A stretch of 64,000 bases of DNA from assembly GCA_050084515.1 (NCBI GenBank), contig CM114273.1, forward strand, positions 8,432,001 through 8,496,000. Direction: 5' to 3'. A program made the position numbers and the translations under genes. Source of the stretch: Blasia pusilla (taxonomy: Eukaryota; Marchantiophyta; Marchantiopsida; Blasiales). Positions 50,384 through 62,101 of this stretch are shown in pieces; the stretch's first letter is position 1; every line of letters begins with the position of its first letter. The notes beneath the pieces were generated by a model. The model ran no database searches and was not told the origin of the DNA. It saw only the letters and a list, made by a program, of their open reading frames with translations.

Positions 50384-50578
50384 ACATCTTTGCAACATGG
50401 CTAAATATCTCCTTATAATCGATGTCATATCCTTGCGCTTAACCATTGACTCTCAATCAGGATTCGTATCTATTCTCTATACCATCTAGATTGTACTTGA
50501 CTTTGTTAACCTACTTGCAACCAATAGCTTCCTTACCGGAAGGTATATCAACCAATTCCCAAGTCTCTTGATATCTTA
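50384..50578 (-). pseudogene. Ty1/Copia RT, N-terminal end
   Basis: Minus strand reads RYQETWELVDIPSGKEAIGCK, a stop, VNKVKYNLDGIENRYES, then AQGYDIDYKEIFSHVAKM. These are the first blocks of Copia RT, continuing at 40297 after the Gypsy insertion. Confidence 0.85.
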
Positions 50579-50662
50579 ATGGTAAATGGTAAATGATAAA
50601 AGATCAAGCCCGTGGGACCCAAAGAGTCAAAAGGCTGAAAAACACATTACAAGCAACAAGGT
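50579..50662 (-). mobile_element. LINE 3' tail (about 84 bp) inserted in the Copia
   Basis: The reverse complement of the shared LINE 3' end: AATGGTAAATGGTAAATGAT, then AAGCCCGTGGGACCCAAAG and GCTGAAAAACACATTACAAG. It lies between Copia EEPRSFEEA...MEED sequence and RYQETWEL sequence, where Copia RT should read through. Confidence 0.85.
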
Positions 50663-51980
50663 CCTCCTCCATAATTTCAATTCATTCAACCTTACATGCA
50701 GCTTCTTCAAAAGACCTCGGTTCCTCTTCTTTAAAGGTAGTCATCATATATTCATGATGTGTTGCAAGAAATTATTCATTTATGAATCTATGAATAGGAT
50801 ATGTAACTCTTCATGATCTATGGAGTTATTGTTCAGAGGTGGATGCCTCTATCATCTGACTTGAGCTTTGACTAGAATCAACAAACTAAAGATGTTCTCT
50901 TTACATCCATGGATTGATAGATTTAACTCTAGATTCAAGAACCTTTCCTAACCATGCATTAGTACTTGGGGAATATCTAGGCAAGGTCTGTTGGTTTATG
51001 ATCATATTCTTTCCCTCAAAACACATGTTGAGAGATGGAATAGGCTCACATGGAGAATACCATGACTTCAACTCATAAAAAATAGCATTGCGTCTAAGAA
51101 TAAGCTCGCCAAAGGATGGAATATAGCACTTATATCCTTTAATTCCATCAGCATAGCCAATGAAGATACATCTCTTAGATTTTGGATCTAATTTTTGAAA
51201 TCTTTCAAAAGGAACATGAGTACAACAAATTTGGCCAAAGACTTCCAAGTATGAAAAATCATGTTTACTAGCTTCCTATAAAGACTTTGAATGGAGTTTT
51301 ATCATGAACTCTTACTGTTGGAGTTTGGTTGCTTAAGAAGATTACTCGTGCACGCTATAGCATCTACCCAATACACCTTAAGCATATTCTTCTCATTCAA
51401 CATAGCACGTGTCATGTCAATAATATGTCAATTCTTTCACTCGGCCATTCCATTTTGCTGTGGAGTGTAACGGAATCGTTGGATGCCATTCTGACCTAAG
51501 TAGTCATCAAAATCTATTGAAAGGTACTCTCCTCCTACATCATAACATAATTTGAGAATGTGTTGTCCAATCTGCTTCTCTATTAAAATTTTGAATGTCT
51601 AGAACATTGAGAATACTTCTGATTTGGCTTTCAAAAAATATGCATACATGCCTTAAGAAGTCATTGATAAATGAAACAAAGTACTAGCAACCACTAAGGG
51701 TGTGTTGTCCATATATCATTGTAAATCAACTCCAATATCTTGGATGCTCTTCTATCTTGCTTTGGAAATGGAAATCTAGCTTCTTTTCCAACATAATAAG
51801 ACTCAATAACTTAGGAAATACTAATATTAGATTAGATGAGTAAAGACTCCATAATCTTTGAAGATTTATATGCCCAATTCTATAACTCCACACATTGAGA
51901 TATGTGACTTCTTGGCCAATTTTAACATACATTGATGTTCTAATCTCTTGCATAGAAAGATCTAAGATCTTGTTCCTTTG
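50663..51980 (-). pseudogene. Ty1/Copia integrase and GAG-pre-integrase region
   Basis: From high to low coordinates the minus strand gives YRIGHINLQRL (GAG-pre-integrase H-x3-GH-type block, near 51870), GGEYLSIDFDDYLGQNGIQRFRYTPQQNGMAE (integrase core, split by frame changes), SNLLKQPNS, and an open 115-codon frame (50901-51248) with HVPFERFQKLDPKSKRCIFIGYADGIKGYKCY, the classic Copia integrase C-terminus. TTFKEEEPRSFEEA follows, leading to RT. Multiple stops. Confidence 0.85.
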
Positions 51981-53085
51981 GTTATCATAGTCTAGTCATC
52001 CATTGTTTCAATGAAACAACCATCTATCTTAAACTTCACTTGATAATCCTTGTCTAATGTCTATCATACAGAGATGAAATTTCTTGCAATAGTAAGAACA
52101 TAGAGAATATTTCCAAGAATACAAAGATCATCTAATGCTATCGGAACTTTATCGGTATACGTGATATAATATTGAGTATCATCTTATGTGAGCTCTATTG
52201 CAAGATCTTTCACATGCTCCATACTATGAAACTATTTAGCTAGTGAGGTCATATGACTTGACGCACCAAAATCCATATACCAATCGACTATCGAGTCTTT
52301 CTTAACAATTGCTCCCATATCAATAGTCATGCCCAAGAGCTGCTCAATTTATGAATAGTTTTTGTTCTTCATACTATATTTTATGAATTTTCTCCATGTA
52401 ATTTTACTATTGTAAGACTCATGTTCTCGTATCTACCTTCTTCTTGAATAAATCTTTGCATAGTGATCCTTTATCCCATAGTAATTGTAAGATCTAGGGA
52501 TGTTTTTCTGTTGATCTTAATCCCAACGGTTATCACCATCATCACCTTATGATTGTGTTTAATACAAGTTCACAGTTGATTGAGTGAAGTTATGTTGAAT
52601 ACCTCTTCTTCCATATACTTGATATCAACCACAACCACAGAAAATTCTAGTATGAACTCTCTCTCTATTTGATCCTTTACTTGTAAATAGCGCATTCTCT
52701 TACATAGTAGGCAAGTTATTGTTGTCAACTAGGCGCATGTCTTCACTAATTAACAATGGGACTGATCCTTAAAAGGTTGGATACTTTCCTCTCATAAAAA
52801 TAAAGATCTCAAAAGATTTATAATCTTTTGGAAGGCCTTGAAGAGTGAAAAAAATCATATCATCATCTTCTGTAGTCATTCCAATGTTATTCAATTGATC
52901 AACAATATGTTTGATATTAAATATTATCATGGATGCTTTGCAATCCTTTCATCACTTCATTCAATTGTTGTTTTAATTGAAGCTTTCAAACCTTTTGTAG
53001 ATTTTTGGAATAGCTTTTCCAATGCATTCCAACCCTCCTTTGGAAAATCAACATCTTGAATTTGACCAATCATTGGTTAACTAAT
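51981..53085 (-). pseudogene. Ty1/Copia Gag and protease
   Basis: DWYMDFGASSHMTS (near 52252-52290) is the Copia protease active site, with the usual DSGA changed to DFGA. Upstream on the minus strand are Gag remnants including DVDFPKEGWNALEKLF and SIKTTIE near 52980-53060. Many stops. Before the Gag start there is no LTR; older Gypsy sequence begins by 53105. Confidence 0.7.
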
Positions 53086-53104
53086 GGTTATTGAAATATA
53101 GTGG

Positions 53105-54236
53105 ATCCCATACCTTTTGTCAAAAAAGACTAGATATGATCTGGGATGAGGAGACTCGAGAACTAGAGGAACCTTCTACTAATGAGTGCAAGTGAGTGAT
53201 GGGTTTTTTTACGGAGACTAGGATGATGCCATAGATATCAAAGGCATCATGAAGACAAGTGTTGGGTCAGAAAATGGACCTAAATTGTCTCATGTGGATA
53301 GTCAATCTAATGGCTGCGCATCAATGGATGTGAGTGCCATCCATATTGTCATATCTACTAGTTAGCACATTGCATACAAGGTCTATAGAGACATTGGTTG
53401 GGGGCGACATCAAGAGAGATAGACATCCATGGACTTCTAGGGATGCCTTTCGAGTAGAGAGTGTGGAACTGGTCAAAGTAGTATATGTCCATTTTTCAAT
53501 TGTAGAGCATGATGTTATAGGTCATAGTGGGGTGAGTGTAGCGGAGATCGCTGTCGCTACATAGCTTCCAAAGCCCGATTCTGCTTCTTCTTCTTCACAA
53601 TGGAAACTTGGGAGTTTGTCGTAGGTCTCGAGTTGACATGAGGAGAGAGATAAAGGATACATAAATTCCTCAGATGACATGAAGGTTGTTTTGCCTTTAA
53701 TGTGAGGGACTTGGTGTACGGATAGAGTTGGCTAGTGATGTGCTAAGTTTACGTCCATCTTACAGATATTCCAACATGGAGAGAGCCTTGATTTAGTGTA
53801 GGAATTAGGATTTGTGGATAGTAAGACTTATGGGATTATCACATAGAGAGTAAGTATCAGTCATATGTCAAAAAAGAAGGATATGTATGGAAATTGGATG
53901 GATATGCAGATATGTGGAGATTATTGACCTATCAATGGACAGACCAGGTCAGATCGATACGATATACCTACTTCTAAGGAGATCTTTTATGGATTTGAGC
54001 ATTCAAAGATCTTCACTACTTTAGATCTCCATACTAGCTATCATTAGCTTCCTTTAAGAAGACAATATTTTGGGGGATAGATGGGTCAAGGAAAGATTGT
54101 TTATACTAATGGCGATTCTTACCGTTTTTGTTGAAGAATCTCCATGCAAATTTCCATAGAGTTATGGATTGGATTTGGCTTGCTTGGATTTTGTACGATG
54201 TAACATAATTGACATTCTTATCTTTAGTCCCATAGT
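53105..54236 (+). pseudogene. Older Gypsy copy: end of methyltransferase through RT palm
   Basis: DNA at 53120-53210 aligns with 45725-45795 of the younger copy (motif IX region, GTGATGGGTTTTTTTAC against GCGATGGGATTTGCTAC). 53385-53420 matches the GAGACATCGGCTGGGGG block, 53600-53735 the ETWE and CFAF-KELG region, and 53750-54236 the RT up to the YIDD site (about 54205). Readable residues include RPSYRYSNMERALI. Dense stops and indels. It continues the fragment that ends at 38799, with about 200 bp of equivalent sequence missing at the join. Confidence 0.75.
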
Positions 54237-55938
54237 TGGGCATTACAAATAGCTAAGTCTATGGCGCCCATGCAAGCGGGGATCCGAAAAGGAAGTAATG
54301 AGTGCAGATCCAAGGGAAAATACCTTGGTGTGATCCACCAAAGTCGGAACCTAGATTAGCTAGTTGCAAGACGAAGAAGGATAACACAACCGCCCGCGAG
54401 ACTAAAGTTAAGCAGGATGCGTACGCGTCTTGTGAGTCCTTACTAGCCTTGGATGAGAAAGGGGTGTAACTACTCAATAGGACAAAGACAAGGCAAGTAA
54501 GGTTTGAGATCTTGGAACCAAAGACCTAGTAAAAAATGAGAAGCAACGAATATGTGAAAAATAAGTTCAAACTTGACAACGGCTGAAAGAGGAAGTTAAA
54601 AATATTTTGAGAAGAAGAAGTGGTTGGGATGACTTTGTAAAAATGTGCATATTTGAAACTTTGAAAATACAAAGAATTAATTAAATTCAACCTCTACTCA
54701 TAAAAAAATCAAAATTCAAAAAGAAAAAAGTACCCCCTCGTTTGCTTAACTCCTCCCACGGCTTAACTTAACCCTTCCCATAATTTATTCTTCTCCTCAC
54801 CCCCAATAGTAGCTTACTCTAATTGACGCACGCCATGTGCACGGATCACGGATATCCTTGGAGGATACGCGTAAGCCCATGGTGAACCCTCCTCTAAATC
54901 CAGGAAAAAGAACTTAGGTTGAACGGGGGGAATTCAACCTGAATAATACTTTTTATCCTTTACGTTTTGTATGGGTTCATTTGTTTTGTTAAAAGGAGGG
55001 ACCACCGGAGTCGTTCGTATAGTTGGTTCATGTGTGTTCATATTTTATCCAATAGAAACGTGCCACATAGTTGAAGTCATCATAGTCCATCATAGTACTG
55101 TACCCCAACGGCCGTGCGTGAGAGGCTGTCCTTGGGCCGCCACGTGTTCAGCGATTCACCCTAAATCACGAATCGAGAAAACAACACCAGAATCAATGGC
55201 AAGAAATGCCCACCTGTAGTCAGCTGTGGCAGGTGGCATGCAGCGATTGGTGGATCCCTTGCTTGGCGGCCAGTCTCTGATGGTTGTTTGGGATCAGATA
55301 CTTGGTCGCCCGATCCTTTCTTTCACGTTGGGCCACCTGACTCCAACTGCCACTGTATGCAGCAATAGTACCGGAAGGTCGTCGATCTGCTGAGGGAGGA
55401 GCTCGGATGAACCAGCATTTATGATTTACAGGGTTCGCCTTGTCGGCGTGTGTTCTATCCATAGAGCAAGGACATCGTGAGATGAGAGTAACGGAGCGAC
55501 CTGCAGCGGCAAGCTTCTAACTTGAGTTCAAAACACAGTGTGCTGCAAGATTACGCAGCTTCGTGAGAAGTGGGAGAGGGCCTTACATCCGTTACTCATT
55601 CTAAAACGAGTTTGTGATTTCGTGTTTGTTTGCAAAAAGATGCACTTTGTTTGTGAGCTCGGGGCTCTGAGTAGAGCAACTGGGTATTGCAAGAACTTGC
55701 GTGGGTTTAATAAGCGAGAGACTCCTGGAAGAACGAGCGTCTGACGATTGGTTGGAGAGCCTTGGCACAGCACTGCGGTCCGTAGCGTTGCTGGTTGTTT
55801 TGTGCTGATGATCAACGGGCTGGGTTTGCTGGTGGGCGACGTTGAGCGTCTAAATTCTGGTCGTAGTTCTGGTGCAAGCTTTGAGGTAGTTGAGAGCGGA
55901 ATCTGACCCCTGTGGTTGACGACTGTAGTTGGTTGGTC
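54237..55938. other. No recognised gene; upstream of the host-like ORF
   Basis: 54237-54760 is A-rich with no motif. From about 54800 the composition becomes balanced with normal CpG. Minus-strand frames 55220-55462 and 55528-55968 and plus-strand 54971-55219 carry no motif. 55300-55938 is a plausible promoter or 5' UTR for the ORF that follows. Confidence 0.4.
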
Positions 55939-56373
55939 ATGGCCCAGCCTCAGCCAGGGATCGCGCAAAGGGTGAAACGCTCCTTAGCCAACGTGAAGCA
56001 GAAGATGACGAGAAGCTCCAGCGTCAATGGTGGTGCGTCTAATTTCTCAGCGAGCTTCCTCACTATCTATGAGGATCCGCAGAGGAAGGTGGGAAACCCT
56101 GCGGACGTCTACGCTTCGGAAGAAGAGCGAGCCAAGCGGAAACTCGGTCTGTCTTTGGCCGGGCAAAAGTCCCCGAAATCGTCAAGGTCACCGAAGCCCG
56201 CGATGCCAATCAAGTCGTTATCCCTCGGTGCAGATCGCCGGGATAGACCGAAGGGGAGTTCCAAGGAGGACGGGGCCAGAAAGGAAGGAGTAGTGACGAA
56301 GATTTTGGACAAACTTGGTTTCGTCTCGACGAAGTCCGGTCCCGTTTCATCCCCTAAAACGACCAGCGACTAA
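55939..56373 (+). CDS. Hypothetical small basic, disordered protein (145 aa), probable host gene
   Basis: The frame is open from 55912, but ATG at 55939 (MAQPQPGIAQRVKRSL) has the better context (GTCATGG) and an alpha-helical basic start. The protein is rich in Ser, Lys, Arg and Pro: FLTIYEDPQRKVGN, EEERAKRKLGLSL, several SPK/SPKS sites, and a C-terminal VVTKILDKLGFVS helix. There is no zinc finger, membrane span or signal peptide. It has no transposon similarity that I can see, and surrounding DNA is CpG-normal. TAA ends it at 56373, followed by AT-richer sequence like a 3' UTR. It may be a cytoskeleton- or chromatin-associated small protein, but that is a guess from composition. Confidence 0.55.
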   Translation: MAQPQPGIAQRVKRSLANVKQKMTRSSSVNGGASNFSASFLTIYEDPQRKVGNPADVYASEEERAKRKLGLSLAGQKSPKSSRSPKPAMPIKSLSLGADRRDRPKGSSKEDGARKEGVVTKILDKLGFVSTKSGPVSSPKTTSD

Positions 56374-58541
56374 ATAGCTACATTCTGCTGATGACTCTTA
56401 CAATTGCAAGTCTCTTCTGGCACTAGTTTCACCTATGTCAATCTCTCTTCGCGTATTGGAGTCTATGGGACTCTGCCGATTGCGGGCTCGGTAAGCTCGA
56501 GAGTTTGACCTGCGGGAGTTGTACAAAGTAGGTCTTGAGGAGAGTTTTGTCAACTCCATCCGACAGCTTAGGGGCAGTTGTCACACTATTTGGTGACGGA
56601 GTTGTACTGTGATACCATGTGTAAATACTAGTTTTGTGATAGGCATTTCTGTACGTGATCAGGAGATCTTTGTACTCAACGATTGTTACAAGATTTGTTC
56701 ATAACCCTGGGATGCGAAATATTTTGTCGAAGTCAAATTTCTCAAGGAGTCCTTCAGACTCATGAAGTGCAGCTTCGAATTGTATCTTTCTATGGCGCGA
56801 ATTGAATTGTCAAGTCGTGATTTCAAAATGCTTGTTTGCGACTCCGGGAAAAACAGAGCAGAGATGCGTATTTTGGGCTATCAACTCCCTTCGATCTGGT
56901 TCCGCGCGACGAAGGGAGACTCCTTTGAGGCAGCTTTGTACTTCCGTTGTGTTCCCCCATCACCCTTTTTATGCTGGCTTTCTTTTTTTACCTTCAGTAC
57001 CGCCGCTAAACAGAAGACTTCATGCTCTCGAGCTAAAGAGTTAACCGTAGCCTGGACTACTTTGTAAGTTCTCATGCGTGCAGAGCATTGCTGTGATCTC
57101 GCAAAGAGGACACATTGCTCCAGTGCTGCAGCCGGGGGAGTCGGTAATCTTGGCAAATGCTCCTATACAGTATAAGAAATGGAGTATGTTTTATCTGTAC
57201 ATTGTGGATTTCGCTTCACAATACGGACCTAAAGTTCCCGACTTGCCTACATTCCAAGAAATTCGTCCGCACCTAAATGTGGAAGACGACAGGTGGAACA
57301 CTACCCACATTCTTTGTTCCTCATAATTAGCTGAGTAGGTACTTTCTCATTTCATCTCCTCTTTCCATCAGGAGCTTTCGAATCTGATCTAAAACACCGC
57401 TCTTGTCGACACTTTCCGTCAGTTGGGCCTTACGAATTGATATGAAACACCACCTGAGAATTGTGAAAGAAATGGCGCTCGAAAGTTATCTCTTTCATAA
57501 TTAGCTGACCCGGACGACATCGGGGGTACCTAGGCACTTCAATGCTCGCAAGTTTTGAACATGCGACTCCCTAACGTCCCTCGGGTGCTATGCCAGACGC
57601 TAGAAACCTGCACCCTAGACAGATTGGCCCTCTGTGAGTGTTTCTGCCATCACCAACGGGTTTGAAACTAATCAGCAACGCGAATCTGAGGGTCGATCTC
57701 TGACGGAGAGCATGGTGCGTTCTGCACTACATGCTCTGTGATCGGACCGTTTACGTCGTTACGTGTCTCAGGGATTGCGTTCTCGGAGCATGGAACTAGG
57801 GACCGGACGCGCGCGGCCGCGCGAGAAGGTACGAGGGGGTAGGGTGACCCGTCACAGCAAGTCGCGTTCAGACCCGTTAGCAGGTTCTCAGTATTCGTCT
57901 CGGCCGTTAGAAAATCGTACTCTCCTCCGCGCAAAGTACCGAGACGGTTTCCGGCTGACCAGGGTCCGGGTAGTTTTTTGGCGAGAACCGGTACATTTCC
58001 GGTCTCTACATACGAGAACGGTAATTTTTGATATTTTTCTGAATCCGGTCGGCTAAAGAGATACAAATACAAAGGAGAACTCTGTATTCTGCCGGTTTTT
58101 GGCCGTTGATTTGCAAAGTGAATCGGAAATTGTAAATTTCTTCCGGCTAGGTCAACACGTAACCCCGGTTCTCCCCCGACATTGCGGCAGACCGTTGAGA
58201 AGTGTGCAGTTCTAGGTGTCGCGCAGAGGAGCTACTAGTTATAGCGAGGCTATGAATCGGCCCCAAAGCCGGTTTTAGCATTCTCGACCCGGACCGCCTG
58301 CCGAAGACGCCGTTAAGACTTGTCTTGATGTGGTCAAGACTGCTATGTGGATTCGTGGAACCATAAGAAAGAGCACTATTTCTCTATGCGCCTAATTGTC
58401 TACGCATTAACTAGTACCGCTTTCATATCGACATAATTCTACTGTTGGGAGGCGAGGCAGCGGAGGGGGGACGGAATTCCAGTCACGTCTGAGTCTGCAC
58501 CAGTTGCCACGCCAACCGGTTGTGAGGCGGTAGCCTTAGGT
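56374..58541. other. No recognised gene; CpG-rich 57690-58340
   Basis: Probable 3' UTR to about 56720. Frames 56762-57067 and 57078-57326 lack motifs; the second (IAVISQRGHIAPVLQPGESV) reads like real protein but ends quickly. 57690-58340 has many CpG and CCGG words and mirror open frames (57668-58072 minus, 57763-58056 plus). Confidence 0.4.
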
Positions 58542-59651
58542 TTGAGGGCTTGTTTGGATATACATCCTGAGTGGGTGGTTCTCCAAGTTGATGTGGAGAA
58601 TGCCTTCAACTCAATGTCTTGGGCAGCTATCTTCACGGAGCTGAGAGACGCAAGGGGTCCTATTGCAAGTCTGATTCCCTTTGTGCAGGCTTTTTATGTA
58701 GCCCCCTCGACCCTCTATTTTCACCACGGTAGGTTTGAGGAGGAGGTCACGGTTTTGGAGTCTGCTACCGGGACTCGCCTGGGTGATCCCTTAGGTGGTG
58801 CATTGTTTGCTTTGGCTCATTATCAAGTGGTTCTTTCTACGGTGGAGGCTTTTGCGGGTTACATTTTCCCTTTGTTGGAAGATGATACTTACATTGTTGG
58901 CCCTGGAGACCTGGTCGTTTTTGCATTTTAGCACTTTTCAGCGCAGTTGGCATGTATTGGCCTCACGGTGAAGGTGGGAAAGTGCAAGACTTGGTTTCCA
59001 TTAGGCTTGTCGGCTGATATTCATTTACCCGACGGTTTTTTGACACCTATTGGAGGGCTTCGCGTCTTGGGAGTCCCACTCGGGAGCTAAGACTTTGTAT
59101 TGAGTTTTGTGGCGGTGGCTCTTACCGATCATCTTCTCCACGTCGACGATCTCACGAGGATTGGTGATCCACAAGTAGCTTATGACATCCTCTCGTCATG
59201 TTTTGCTCATAGACGTGGTTATCTGTGTAGAACCGTCTGGGCGTCTAGCCATATTTCTTCCTTATATAGATCCTTTGATAGAAAGATCATGAAGGCATTT
59301 GGGGATCTTCTAGGACCTGGCTCCTTAGAGTGCCCCGCGGGGGAGTTAGCTCGTAGACAGGCTTCTAGGCCGATTGCCTTTGGTGGAGTAGGTCTTATAG
59401 CAACCGAGTTAGTGGCGTCTTCGACTTTTTTAGGGAGTTGGGCCATTGTAGCACCCTCCTTTGCTCCCGAGTTTTGGTTAGGGATAGATCGCTACTTTTA
59501 TAGTACGTTTCCCACGTTGAGGATGGTCTTTTCCCACTTCAGTCTTCACTCACAGCTTGTAGAGACTACCTTCTTGTTGAGGCTAGAGCAGTTCTTTCCA
59601 CTTTCTCTTCCCTCGTTACCTCTGGACAGTCTGGGCTCCAATCTTCTTTGA
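58542..59651 (+). pseudogene. Second non-LTR reverse transcriptase family, 3' part
   Basis: One plus-strand frame covers the whole block with two in-frame stops (TAG 58929, TAA 59088). VVLQVDVENAFNSMSW is RT motif A. TGTRLGDPLGGALFALAHYQ is motif B (usual G-x-R-Q-G-D-P-L, Gln to Leu here). LLEDDTYIVGP is motif C with the DD pair kept. KVGKCKTWFPLGL and GGLRVLGVPLGS follow. The C-terminal 180 codons (59100-59651) are the post-RT region with RQASRPIAFGGVGL. It differs clearly from the L1-like family elsewhere in the window. It is truncated at both ends and stops exactly where a minus-strand LINE starts. Confidence 0.8.
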
Positions 59652-61258
59652 TGGAAGCCCACTTTGAATTGTAGACCTTTGTAAAAGAAGGAGAACTTGG
59701 ATCTAGTACCCACTATAATGATTTTAGTTGAAGGAAAACCATAGATAGCAGCATCACCCAATACTTTGGTGAGGATCGGTCCAATACAATCTCCTCCCCA
59801 CTTGAAAATTTCAATAGAAAGACCATCCAAATCCTCACATTTACCATTTGCTAATCTTTTTAGTTGAGTCATCACCTCGGCTTCAGAAAATAAGCCAAGT
59901 TTTCCTTCACAACGTGGCATAGATGTAGCGTCGGAGAAGAAATAGAGCTTTTCGGCAAAAGATATCAAAGACTTGGGATCAAGAGTAGGTTTTGAAGACC
60001 GTACTACAAACCGTCTCCAAAAGGATTTGGGGTCCTCATGCAGCTCCCTTGTCAAGGACTCTTGCTTCCGCCGTAAGAAAGCTCGTTTCTTAGATTTCAC
60101 CAAGTCTTTATAAAGGCTCGTCATAATAAGCCGACTTTGGATATCCAAAGATTTATCAACTCATCTTGCCCTTGCTTGCTTGCATTCGGAGTCAAACCAC
60201 CCATTACAAGGCAACCTCCTAGCACTTCTTTCCTTGTGCCGCGAAAAAAACTTAGATGCAGTGTTGTTGAGCAATTCGGTTTGTTGCAAACTTGCCGTGT
60301 GTGGATCTGGGCTCCATACAATGCGAGTCAAGAGTTCTTGTAAATGTAGCGTATAAAGATCTTTTTAACCAGGATCTAAGCGAAACTTGGGAGAAGCTAA
60401 AACAGATTGACATGTCGAGAGAGGAATTGCCTTTGAAAGTGAGAGAGTAAACAAAAGAGGTGCGTGATCTGATTCAGGCTGAGGTTCTAGAATATCAAAT
60501 ATAGAGAGAAGAGAGCTATTAGTGGGCGAGGACAGAAGATAATCGATGGTGCTAGCGCCGATAGAGGAGAAACACATATTAGAGTGAGAGTTGGGAAAAT
60601 GAGAAGGTTCCATTAAGAACTTTCAAATTACAAGTGGCTCCGAAGGTTAAAAAATGCTCTGTCAAATGATTTGTAGAAAGATCTGAAGAGATTCTAGACC
60701 ACAAACCATCCTCATGTTCTTCGAGAAGAGGAGAAGTCAAGGAATCACTGAATTGGGTAAATTGAGTAGTACGTGTGCGAGCATTGAAATCTCCAACTAG
60801 AAAGACTTCACCTTTGCTTTGATATTTGAGAACATCCCCAATAAGTCGATGGAACGGTTGACTTCGATTGTAAGTGTGTGTGGAGTATAGATAGGCATGG
60901 ATAGTGGTGCAAAATAACAAACTGCCAAATAACAATAAGATCTCCCAACCAAACCAAGACGTAGCCAATGATATTGGCCCCCGATATCTTGATCTTCTAG
61001 ATGTATGAGAGGTAGAAATTAAGACCTGATGAAAGTAGCAATACCGCCATAATCCCTTCATGCCTGTTGCCTTCTTTGGTTCCATGTGGATCCCACCAAA
61101 GTAAACCCTTGCATCTCTGCAATAGTATTGCTCTCATGTTCCCAAGTCTCCACAATATTGATGATGTCCGCCATCTCCCAAATTGGTAGAGCACTCATAT
61201 ACTTTGTTGTTGAAAGACATCGTATATTTCACATCAACACTCTCAGCTTCTTGGATTG
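59652..61258 (-). pseudogene. LINE (L1-like) ORF2: endonuclease and linker, RT core deleted
   Basis: Minus-strand order: a decayed endonuclease start (NLGDGGHHQYCGDL), then KGEVFLVGDFNART (GDFN of the AP endonuclease), then STIDYLLSSPTNSS with ESDHAPLLFTL (the SDH catalytic block). The pre-RT linker is an open 200-codon frame (59546-60148) with RAFLRRKQESLTRELHEDPKSFW and GKCEDLDGLSIEIFKWGG. It then jumps from AIYGFPS straight into TKIIIVGTRSKFSFFYKG, skipping the roughly 200-residue RT palm that this family has at 25680-26350. Frameshifts separate the parts. Confidence 0.8.
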
Positions 61259-62089
61259 CTAGGTTGATAGCTCTCTTTTTCTCTGGGTAACAATTGCTCG
61301 ACCATCGCGTAGATAAGCAATAAAACCTGCTTCTTGAGCTTCTTTGACCTTTGCAAGCTCCTTTCTCCTAGCTTCGACTTGTAGAGATGTGAGATCAGGA
61401 TCCAACCATATCCTCCTTCCTTTGAGAATGGCCTTGTTAGCCATGGCAGTATCACGTTGAGTTTGATCAACAAACTTAACTAGAATGGCACGAAGTTGTG
61501 TTCCCGTTTTCCCAATACAGAAAGCTTGAGCCAAGTTTGGGTTATGAACATGAAGTGTATCAACCAAGAACTTGGTGACAACACTCTTCACCTCTTTGCT
61601 CTCTGTTTTTGGCAAACCTGAGATTCTCACATTCTTTGTACGGGCAAATTGGTTTTCCTTTTCTATCTCTTGCTATTGACAGAAAGAGATATGAGCAACC
61701 TTTGTAGCTTCGGCATAAGATTTGATTTTCACTTCTAAAGATTCAACAACCTCATGCAATCCTGAACTATTGGGAGTAGTCGCCAATGATGATGCCTTCT
61801 CTTGAACATCAGCAACAGATTTGGAAAGATCCAGCATCACACTAGAACTATCTTTCAACACTTTCTTCAAAACCTCTTGCGTTGCCTTCAACTCTCGGAT
61901 TTGAATATGTGCAAGGTTTAATTGAGAAGTTTGTACCTTGAATTCTTGTCGAAGCTCTTTCAATTCATGCAAGACAACTTGCACTAGATTCAAGATTTCG
62001 TCTTGAGTAGTCATCATGTAGTTGACTTCATTACATCCCCGATATTGCACGACCTCCGATAAAGAATAACGAAATCTCCAACACCACAC
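61259..62089 (-). pseudogene. LINE ORF1 (RNA-binding protein), one stop
   Basis: The two open frames 61673-62089 and 61259-61630 are in the same frame and separated only by one TAG, giving about 277 residues. Initiation is more likely at the MTTQDE Met (about 62014) than at the first Met. Residues following it form a coiled coil (heptads in LVQVVLHELKELRQEF and LKATQEVLKKVLKD). The second half is an RRM-like module typical of L1 ORF1: VRISGLPKTES, FCIGKTGTQLRAILVKFVD and AILKGRRIWLDPDLT. ORF1 coats LINE RNA. It lies directly upstream of ORF2 on the minus strand. Confidence 0.78.
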
Positions 62090-62101
62090 AACTTCTGCTC
62101 T

